From contig WBMW01000154.1 of assembly GCA_013396635.1 (NCBI GenBank), forward strand, positions 1,043,607 to 1,107,606: a stretch of DNA of 64,000 bases, written 5' to 3'. The position numbers and the translations under genes are program-made. This DNA is from Penelope pileata (taxonomy: Eukaryota > Chordata > Aves > Galliformes > Cracidae). Position 1 is the first letter of the stretch; each line of letters opens with the position of its first letter. The notes below the pieces were generated by a model. That model was not told the DNA's origin. It was given only the letters and a program-made list of their open reading frames with translations, and ran no database searches. Of the stretch, positions 49,101 through 58,800 are shown piece after piece.

Positions 49101-52100
49101 GTACAGCTGTCCTCTCATCTGCAGTGGTGCTGCATCAGTGCGTCCTCTTTGTGCCACCGTAAGTCAAAGTGACAGGTCAGCCTGAACAGCTGGATTTTGC
49201 CATCCTGGGACATCACAGTATCATAGAATATCTGGAGTTGGAAGGGACCTGCAAGGATCCTTGAGTCCAGTTCCTGGCCCCACATGAGGTACGGTTGGTT
49301 GGAGGAATGACACAAGCTGTCCCACCACCAGTGCTGCAGGACTGCTAGCCCTCAGCCCCCAGGGGTGCTACCCTGGCCCAGACACAGCTGCTCTTGGAGA
49401 AGGACCCTCCACCAAGGAGGGCAGCCCAGGAAACCATATTAGAGAGTGAAAGTGCCATTAGGAGTCCGAAACAGGCTGCATCTGCACCGTGGCTTTGAAG
49501 AGCAGAGAGGGAGAACTGTGTTAGAGGCTTCGTGTGTGCTGATCCAGGACACACAGAGCTACGTGGGCAAATGTCTTCTGTGCCACCACCATTTTCCTGC
49601 AGAAGCTGCTCTGATGCCAGGCAGCTGCTTTCACAGGAGTGGCAGAAGTGTAATAACCACTTGGCATGGTTGTGCAGTTCCACTAGTGCCTCTCTGTCCA
49701 CACAGGAGCGTTTGGCTGCTATAAATATGGGCAAATGATCCTGCACAGCCATGTCCTTTGTGAGGGCCTTGGGTAGGCTTTCTGGGCTGCAGGTATGTTG
49801 GACTGTGGAATTCAAGGCACTACTCAAAGATGTATTCTCTGTGTTGGCAGGAGGCATTCTTTTATGACTTGTAGTTTGTTTTTTCTCCAATTAGTTCTGA
49901 GTTTTGAGAACATTTTCATGACAGTCACTTAGGTGGGGTCAGGGCACGCTGCTTTCTGAGAAGACCACTGCAATGGGAGGGAGCAGGCCTTGACTCCAAG
50001 AGAGTGGCAGATATGCTGATAGCACACTGAGGATTCAGGTTCCTAAGAGCTTGGCTCCATGCTCAGAAATGGAAATGGTGATTACCAAAATACTGAAGAC
50101 AGGCTGCAGGGAGCTCCGTGGCTATGTCAGCAGCAGCTTTGCACTCTGCTTTGTCAGAGCAGCACATGTGGCTGCCTGGGGACAAGGATGTTAGCACTCT
50201 CCTCACTATCAGGGCTCTGTGATCAATGTAAAATTTCCTCTCTCTGTTCCCTCTGCATCTCCTCCAGTGTCTGCAATTTCTTCCTCTGAAAGCCCACACT
50301 CCATTAACTCTGTGACTGAACTGAAGGGTACAGGGTGAATCCTGACAGTGCAGAAATGCCCAGGCACAGAAGTGAGCCGGGCTGGCTGTTGTCACATCCC
50401 TTCCTCCTCCTCTCTCTGCCTTCTCCCTGCCCTGCCCCTCTGTGCTCACACACTGGCACCAGCTGCAAAGCCAGTGGGGCACTTTGCATTCCTGGCAGAG
50501 AAAAAGTACAGCAGCAGGTGAAGGAAGCAAATACAGATCTGGCACTGCCCCTTGCCAAGCTGTTCTGTAAGAGCTCCTGTAAAAACAGAGCTGCCTGTCT
50601 GATTTTTGATCCACTGCAACTGCTATTTTCAGCGTATCAGTGGAGAATTAACCCATGTATGAGGAGGAGCAGAGGATTTCCATTTCAAAGAGAGAGGGTG
50701 GGGGCTGATGGCACCCAGCACCTAGCAGAACAAAGCTTGGGCTGTGTTCAGAAAAGCCCACATAGCAAAACACTCTTGTGTTTTTGCTGGTCCTCACTCA
50801 AGAAGTGAGTACCAGATAGAGCCCTGTGCACAGGCAGCTCTGACTTTGCACAGATCCGGCTGTGCGTCCTGGAAATATGGGTTTTCTCCTGGCATTACAA
50901 GGCCTCTGAGCATTCCCTCTTTGTAATGCTACACTGCAAATTTCACGCTGTGACTGTGATGTCTTTTTTCTCTACCTTTTTCCAGGCCGTCCCTGTGTTG
51001 ATTGCCATGCATTTGAGTTCATGCAGAGGGCGTTGCAGGATTTAAAGAAGACGGCGTATAATCTAGACACACGGGTATGTGTTTCTATAGAAAAACTTCT
51101 ACTTAGCCTTCATCTCCAATCAACCAGGTCTGCCTCTCTGCATACAGCAACATGACATCTCTGCTGACTCACTTCCATTTCAGCAAATAGGATTGTACCA
51201 AGTGCCGATTATTTTCCACAGGCTGGAGAGCTTCAGTAGAGATCATCTAGCTCGACTCTTTGCATAACAAGCTAGAGAATTACCCCAGAGAGCTCTTGCA
51301 TCAAATAGAGAAGGAAAGAAGTGTGCAGGAGAGAAGAATGAGAAAGATGGTTTATTCTTTATCTGACAGCATTGCTTTTGAGCTGTGGATTCGTTGCCCT
51401 CTGGGCAGGATCAGCAGGTGAATGGGAGAGCAAGAAGGTGGCAAGCAGGGCTGGCAGAGAGGAAAGACAAGCACATAGAATCGTAGAATGGCCCGAGTTG
51501 GAAGGGACCCCAAGAATCATCAGGTTCCAAGTCACCTGCCACAGGCAGGGCCACCAACCTCCAGATCTGGTACTAGATCAGGTTGCCCAGGGCCCCATTT
51601 AACCTGGTCTTGAACATGTCCAGGGTCGGGGCATCCACAACCTCTCTGGGAAGCCTGTTCCAGTGCCTCACCACTCTCTCAGTAAATAACTTCCCCTTGA
51701 TGTCTAACCTAAACCTTCCCTCCTTCAGCTTGAAACCATTCCCTCTTGTCCTATCACTGTCTACCCTTTTGAAAAGTTGGTTCTCCTCCTGTTTAGAGAA
51801 TATATATGTATGTATATATTGTTCATATATCAATGCTCTCTAGGAAAAAGGGGGAAGCACGTTTGCTTGAGCAGTTATCACAGCAGACAGGGCATTTTGC
51901 ATTTCCACCTGCCTGTCTTGTGCTGCAGAGGTCCCAATGAACAAAACATGAGAGTGCGTAAAGCACCCTGATTTTAGCAATGCCTGCGTACATGAGTTCA
52001 TAAATATACACAAATACAGACTGGGATAGGACAATGAAAATGCATGAGTAGTTCCCATGCTGTCTGAAGTTTGCAAGGTGCAGGAGGTCTCTCACCTCTA

Positions 52101-55100
52101 ATAAAGCACCCTCATGTGTCTTATACTACCTCTCCTTCCCTGGCAGCTCCATGAACATTGGTAAAATGACACTAAAGCATCCTTTGGTAAGTGAAATCAG
52201 ACTGGAGCCATGTCTGCGGCTCCTTTGGGTGACGGCTTTTGGCCAGTGCTCTTTGTTGGTGGATGAGAAAGGCTCCCTGTTCCTTCCAAGTCATGCTCTG
52301 CTCAAATTGTCATTCACAGCAGTCAGCTAAGGAGAGGTAAATCAATTATGTCTCTAACTGTAACACTGAACGGCAATTATGTTGCTTTGCCTTTGGTTTC
52401 TTGTGACCTTGGGCAATCATGTAGGGCCCCAGCCAATAAGGTCAGAGTGACTTGAGCTTTCTTGAGCTATCAGTAGTGAACTGATGAGCCCAGAGATCTG
52501 TGTGCAGCATGGGTTGCATTGCAAAAGTTTCTCATGCACTAGGCTAATGCTAAATAGCTGTGGGGTGTCAGACTGAGAACAGAGGAGCTGTACTCCTACA
52601 GCTGGGCTGGGCTGCTGTGCTGCACAACTAGGTTTCATGTGTTTACATTAGATGCAGCCAAAATGTTTTGTATCTATGCATGACCATGTGCAGGAGATAG
52701 TAAATTTCTGTTGAGGCTGCACCAGGCAGATCTTCTGAGTGCAGCAGATGCAGCACAATTCCTTAATCCCACTGACAGAGATATTCAGACTTGTGTTGGC
52801 TATTCTGTGCAGGGGGTGGAGTGAGAGGAGAGCCCATCAGTCACCAGTGCTGTGCTCTAAGAGGTGAGGCAGAGTTTGGAGGGAGAAGCTGGTCCCAGAG
52901 TACCACAGGACAAACCACTGGTTCTGCAGAAAGCCAGACAGCCTGAAATGTCGAGGCAGTGCTTCAGGCAGCTGTCACTGCTGCCAGCAAGTGTCATAGG
53001 AACAGTCCATCGCCAAAGTAAACACAACCAGTTATCTGGAACTTCATCCTCCATTTGATGACTGTTTAATGATGCTAGTAAAGAAAGAGCACATTACCGC
53101 TCGTCTTATCCTGCCTTTAGATGGAGTCTCCAAAGACCTTTTTGGAAATTATATAAATTATTGAATGGTACAGAGATACTAAAGTGAAATCATAGAATCA
53201 TCAAGGTTGGAAGAGACTTCCAAGATCATCTAGACCAACTGCCCGCCTACCACCAAGATTACCCACTAAACCATGTCCCTCAGTTCCACATCCAGATGTA
53301 CCTTGAACACCTTCAGGGACGGTGACTCCACCACCTCCCTGGGCAGGCCGTTCCAATACCTGACCACTCTTGGAGAAGAAGTTTTTCCTTATATCCAACC
53401 TGAACCTCCCCTCGTCTCATCCTATCACTAGCTACCTGGGAGAAGAGGCTGACCCCCACCTCCCCATGGCCTCCTTTCAGGCAATTGTATAGAGTGCAAT
53501 AAGGTCTCACCTGAGCCTCCTGTCCTCCAGACTAAACAATCTCAGTTCTCTCAGCCACTCCTCATAACACTGTGCTCCAGACTCTTCACAGCTTTGTTGC
53601 CCTCCTCTGGACATGCTCCAGGGCCTCAATGTCTTTCTCATAGTGAGGGGCCCAAAACTGAACACAGTACTCATGGCCTCTCCAGCGGCCAAAGCTCTAC
53701 AATGGCCCTCCATTCTCTGAAAGGTGCAGCCTTCATATCTTCACTCACCTGCTGGTGCTTGGGTGACGCTGACCAACTCTTTTTTCTCTTGTTTTACATG
53801 CAAATAACTTCATTTAGCAACTCTTGAGTCTTTAAAATTATTATTCCAAGGGCAAACCACATGGAGGACTGATCTGTCAAGGAATTCCTAAGCCAATGCC
53901 AGCATGGCCACAGTTAATTTTGGTAATTGACGCTTCTCTCTCATAGTCTTTTGTTTTGTGTTGAGTGGTCCCAGAGCTGCTCTTCCTGCCTGTAAGTAGT
54001 CATGAGTGATGCCTGGGCAGGGTTTGTCGTAACAGTGACAGCTTGTTGGCATTACAGGGAAAACCAATAAGCCTGTGTGACGTTAAGATGATCCTGTGCT
54101 TTCTACTGGGCTCCCAACAATGGGAGCATTCACTCATCCAGGATTGCATTGTATACTCGAGGAGCAGTGCTTAATAATGCCTGCCGTAGCACTAAGCCGA
54201 CAAGTGAAAGCAGACAAGGAAAGTGAACAAGTCCTCTTTAATGCAAAGGTGGGTGTCAAAAGTTTGGGTTGAAAAGGATAGAGGGAGGGGAGGGAAAAGC
54301 AGCTCTCAAACAGCCTCTGCCTGCAAAAACTTGTGGGCTGAGAGCGAGAAGTGAGCAGCAGTGAGTGGGAGCGGCTGGGGACAGGCACTGCTGGCCTCGC
54401 TGAGCCGGTGGGCAGGGAGCCTGGGCTTGGAGCAGGTCTCTGGGTAGAAGTGCCCAGCTACTCCTATGGGAACTGGGTATCTTCATTAATTAGGCCTCTA
54501 CTGGTCTTAATTTGTCAGGAGGCGTCATGTAAGGAGAACACCAGCAGTCTGAAGACCTCACATTTCACAGAACATTTTTCATGCTTTAGTGGCTTCTCCC
54601 CCTCCCCCCCCCACCCAGTGCAGATGGGATACCCAATCATGGTGAGTTTAAGCCTGGAAAGACTTAAGAATTCCCCCTCCCCGCCCCTAAGAAACTCCTC
54701 AAAGTTAGTCTACAAACTACTTAAGGGACTACAGACCACAGGTTGAAAACCACAGATTTGCACTCAGGAAGAAGTTTCTCTTCAGTCTTAATTGCACTTG
54801 CTAATGTGAGTTGCTTTGAGTCTTTCAAGAGACTCCATTTCTGAGGTGATGGTGGTATTTGGGACATTCAAACTTTGTTTCTCAAAAAGTGAGACCAGGA
54901 CCAACACAAGATGGAAGCTGTAATAATAAATGATATTTAAATATCTTTGAGGATCTGAAATTATTTTTTTTTCCTGGATACAGAGAAACAGAAGCTTGAG
55001 AATGCTTTTCTGCTAAAACACTCCAAAACCAAGAGCAGATAATTTTAGATGATGTGTGGAGAGAATGGTTTTTAAGCTTTTGATGGGGTTCTGGAGGCAC

Positions 55101-55766
55101 AGCTCCAAATGGAGCTGGTAATAAGGCACTGTCACTGAACGAACTCAGGCTGAAATAAGAGCCACAAACTCGGGTTTGGATCTGCCCTAAAAAAAGGTGA
55201 GTTCCAGACAACACAGTTGGACTGACAGCTGGATTGAGCCCAGGGTTATTCTGGAGAAGCAGCAGTGTAACTGAGAGCGCAATTGGCCCCTTAGCACATG
55301 CTACCTGGCACGATTAAATTAAACAGCATTGAAGACTTCATCAACAGGAAGCCATCAATCACTGAGAAGGAATTAAGAGCAGTGCAGTTGAAAGGGGAAT
55401 TCTGCTCAGCGTTTATAAAGGACATTTTAATGATTTTGACAGCCTTGTCCCTGGAATTTAACTATGGAAATGAAAACATTTAGATTACAAAAATACTCTC
55501 CATGCCTCTTGATTCTGAATATGCTTATTTTGTATCACTTTTTCTGGACTGAAACCAGCACTAATAACTATGATTTTTCACTCGGGAAAGCACCTTGACT
55601 GCAGCTGTGCAGAGGGATTAGGTCTAATCAATTACATGCTCATACCCTTTCAAAGTGATATATTCCGTTTTCTGATTTCTTTTTTTTTTTTTTTTTGCAG
55701 ACAGAAACCCTCCTCCTGAGAACAGAGAAGAGAGGCCTGTGTGATTGCTTTCCTGCAATACACTGA
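45216..55766 (+). CDS. NICOL1: NICOL1 (C4orf48), NELL2-interacting lumicrine cofactor, gene B (downstream paralog)
   Basis: Three coding exons, join 45216-45339, 50986-51074, 55701-55766, encode 92 aa. All junctions are GT-AG; phases are 1 and 0, as in gene A. Residues 1-30 are a signal peptide (Val/Ile/Leu core, small residues before SQDSG). The mature chain has SVIPAES, RPCVDCHAFEFMQRALQDL, TETLLLRTEKR and CDCFPAIH, with four cysteines in all. The SVIPAES start and FPAIH end are closer to the mammalian protein than gene A's, so I take this copy as the likelier ortholog. In mammals the protein is secreted, binds NELL2 and is needed with it for ROS1-dependent epididymis differentiation; brain expression and a neuropeptide-like role have also been described. 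The usual mammalian 4p16.3 neighbours are not seen within the window. Symbol assigned by resemblance, not by synteny. Confidence 0.9.
46108..46143. repeat. Poly(A) run, 36 bases
   Basis: 36 consecutive A in gene B's first coding intron. The open frame over it (poly-lysine) is an artefact. Length is probably polymorphic and prone to sequencing error. Confidence 0.95.
48625..48730 (+). repeat. CR1 LINE 3' end, sense
   Basis: Reads 'agggacatggtttagtgggc', 'gtggttggactaggtgatct', 'tttttcaaccttaatgattt' and ends in the CR1 tail repeat GATTCTATGA. Confidence 0.9.
49219..49290 (-). repeat. CR1 LINE tail fragment, reversed
   Basis: Begins TATCATAGAATATCTGG and continues 'gttggaagggacctgcaagg' and 'tccagttcctggcccca', the reverse of a CR1 3' end. 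Confidence 0.85.
50986..51074 (+). CDS. NICOL1: Gene B exon 3: conserved core
   Basis: The 89-nt exon has acceptor TTTTTCCAG and donor GGGTATGT. It differs from gene A exon 3 at five bases, all silent, and encodes the same 29 residues. Confidence 0.95.
51473..51797 (-). repeat. CR1 LINE 3' fragment, reversed
   Basis: Well-preserved reversed CR1: 'catagaatcgtagaatggc', 'agttggaagggaccccaaga', 'ggcatccacaacctctctgg', 'ttccccttgatgtctaacct'. It carries an 86-codon minus-strand frame that is a CR1 remnant. One of the younger-looking copies in the window. Confidence 0.93.
53189..53700 (-). repeat. CR1 LINE 3' fragment, reversed
   Basis: 'atcatagaatcatcaaggtt', 'ttccttatatccaacctgaa', 'caggcaattgtatagagtgc', 'gacatgctccagggcctcaa' and 'cccaaaactgaacacagtac' are standard reversed CR1 blocks in the correct order. 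The right end is approximate. Confidence 0.93.
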
Positions 55767-55850
55767 CATGAGTGCTGGGATTAGGCCAATGGACATTTAT
55801 TCATTTTTAAAGTGCTGTTCAGTAAATTACAGGAAGGTACAGAGTGAAAG
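55701..55850 (+). CDS. NICOL1: Gene B exon 4: C-terminus and start of 3' UTR
   Basis: The acceptor is a 17-T tract (55680-55696) followed by GCAG. It holds 21 codons and TGA at 55764-55766. The only near poly(A)-like signal is AGTAAA at 55821-55826; AATAAA occurs far downstream at 57484-57489, so the 3' end is uncertain. Confidence 0.85.
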
Positions 55851-58800
55851 TTGTGCCACACCACAAGAAAAACAATTTTTGTCCAAACAGGTACAGCCCA
55901 GTTAGATCATTTTTGCTTTGATGTGTTTTATCAGTACTATGTGTGATATTGCATCTGCTGAAATGTCAAAAGAAGAAACAGTGCTAGTGTCTCACTCATG
56001 GGTTTTATGTAAGGACAACATCTCACTTTTCTGCTATTTCAAGCCAAAAATTGTCCTTAGACTCTCAGGCCAACTCCTCATCTTATGTAAATTGCCACAG
56101 ATCTGTGAGAGTCAGCGGAGTCAAATTCTTTCATATATTTCTCTTAGAGTGTGTCCCTAACATGAAAAGGAAGCTACTTTGCAATCATGCTTAGCTAAAA
56201 ATATGCAAACAAGCAGTCATGGTTTTATACAGAAATTAATAGTTGTCAGTGACTGCTTGGCAGCCCACGGAAGCTGTTTGTTCCCAATTGTATCAATAGT
56301 CTTAGAGCACAGCAAACAGTAATCTGCACCCAGCGTTAATTTCTTCAGAGCCACACAGTAGCTGTGATCTTTTTGGAGGGATTTATTAAGTATCTGATGT
56401 GATCACTAACATTTATAATCACATGAATACTGCCTGGCAATCGAACTGATTGCATCTGCCAAAATCTTCTGGAGAAGTGTCTGTCATTAAGCAAATCACA
56501 CGCTGGGTTGAACCACTCTTGCTGGCCTCTCTAGAGAGCTTTGGCAGAAAGCCTGTGGAACGCCTGCGCACCCAGGAGCCTCATGCAAAGTGTATTTTAA
56601 AAATATTTAGGTTCCAGCAAAATGGTCCACAGCTCTTGCATGGACTTTGCACAGAGAGGAATTTCACTCCATAGTGATGGGTTACAGTGCTGCTGCTCTT
56701 AATATTCCTGCTGCAGTCAGTGGGAGATGAGAGGACAGAACAATTGAGGCAGCGTGGCAGTAGTAGACAAGATTGCGCTTTGTTACTCTTTGAAAAACAG
56801 TAGCAGACCCTTTCTCTTTGTCTTCCTTTTTGTTTGGGGTGGGTGAGATGGGGAGAACAGAAGATTCCCCCAGTGGAAAGTTATTGTACATAATAACAGA
56901 TTTTTCATGGGCTTCACATATCCTCCCGAAGTATAATTAATAGAAATTTGTAAATCAGCTATCTGTGTACAAACTTGAAATTATATGTCAATAAGAATAT
57001 GAGAGCAGTATCAACAACAGTGATCTTCAAAGTTGTTTTATCAGCCCTTATTAAAATGCCCATCTCCCCGTAAGTGGCTGATATTTTGCTGTCAGGCTGC
57101 TCTGTGAGTTATGATGGTAGCTGGTAGCCTCTGTGTTTCCAAACCCCATTTCTCCCTTTTTATTCCATCACTGCAGGCACAGGGAACTGTGACCCACTGC
57201 CAAATTATTTTATCAGTAACAAAATTGTGTTACCATACACTCTGCCAAAGTCATCTGAAAAGCTTGTGGTTCTCAGCAAGGCTTCTCTACACCTTAATTT
57301 CAAGTAGGTGTCCTTTGTCGTGTTCTAGGAAAACCCTTTATAGGTCATCAGGACCCAGTTTGTATAAAGGAGAAGCATCATGACACAGCAACACATTGCT
57401 TCTAGATGCATTACACTCCACTGTAGCCCTGGAAACTGATAGGAAGCAGCAGGGGTTCTTATCATAGACTGGTTTATTTTACAAATAAAGCAATAGGCAT
57501 AACACAACTGCTTTGCAAAACACCAGCCTTAGATTGCTTTACTCCCACTTAGATTTGAACATAAGGAATGCACAGATCTTGAATTGGCTTTTTGCAGGAG
57601 GTACAATTCTAGCACTGAAACAGTCAATTTTTCAGCACAGCTCACTTTTTGGGGATGGCAGCATGTCTATGGTTTTGTATTGCTATCGTGCATGCTTATT
57701 CTGCTGCTACCTTAAAGAATGTGGCAAAGTTCTATTAGCGAATGCTGGGGTTTTTTTGGCTGGGTTTTCATTTAGAAAAATGGTTGCACACAGCTAAGTT
57801 TTAATACATGCAGCTTATTATGATTGAAAGGTGGAATGAGTGACGAGTGGATGTGCTCTGGCTCCCAAAGGGATCAGAGTGACATTGCAAGTTTACAGCT
57901 GTGACAGCACTGATGATGTGTACTCCTCTTGGTCTATAACAATAAAAAGGCAAGATGCATTGCACTACCTGGTGTGCTTTGTAACTTATTTGTAACATGA
58001 GAGTGCTCCTGCAGCAATAAATACCTGCTCTTTAATTAGGTGGAAAATTCACAGAGGGAAAAGTGCTATTTTGAATTAAAAAATCGATAAATCTTGTACT
58101 TGGGCTAAATTTATGAATGTATTCCTATTTGTTGAAGTATAAAATCGAACTCTTATTTGAAATCAAAAGTGCTTCAATGATTTTTGTGAGTTTTCTAAGG
58201 ATTCCATGCTCTGTACTCGATGGTTGTGATAAAGCTCCTTGTAATTAGTATGGTAGCATGAACTAGAAATTGAGCTAGATAGCTTTAATTTATTATTACT
58301 CATGAAGCAAATTTAAATTCTGAACCCCCTTGATTGGCCATTTACTAGGATAAACTGTATATTTTACAAAAGGTTTTAATTGCAGGAGGCCTTAAAGCTG
58401 AATTTTTTTTTTCTACGCAACACAGCACCATTTTGCTGTGGAGCTGAGGCAATTTTCGTGACCTTTTGAAACCAAGCTGTGTCTTTTCTTTTCGTGCAGT
58501 GCTGCTGCAGGTAGCCCTGGGCACAGTGCGTTTGTGCAGGTTGGAGTGGAAGTGGTAGGCTGTAAAGATGCACAGTTAAAATCTCCATAGAGGAGAATTG
58601 ATACAGTTGCGTTAGTGTGGTGCTGTCTCTGCCTAGACAAGATGATGACTAAATCCTGGTAATGCATCTCTGCAGCTTCTCATACCTGAGCTAATGCCTT
58701 CTCTGGGCGTAATTCTGCATGTGTTCTAGGGCAGTCATTTTGAGCTGAGTCTCAGGACAGCTCTGTGAATACGTTTCTAGATTTCATTCTGAAATACAGG

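Larger units (their letters stand above)
45340..50985 (+). other. Gene B coding intron 1
   Basis: 5,646 bp. It contains a 36-A run (46108-46143), a CR1 3' end (48625-48730), a reversed CR1 tail (49219-49290) and two long minus-strand open frames at 49345-49890 and 50063-50614, which I could not recognise and do not call as genes. Confidence 0.75.
51075..55700 (+). other. Gene B coding intron 2
   Basis: 4,626 bp with two reversed CR1 fragments (51473-51797, 53189-53700) and a 61-codon plus-strand frame (55298-55483) described in the findings. Confidence 0.75.

Noticed and set aside
51573..51833. 86-codon minus-strand frame
   Set aside because: Lies in a CR1 fragment; the protein-like text is the CR1 3' region read in frame.
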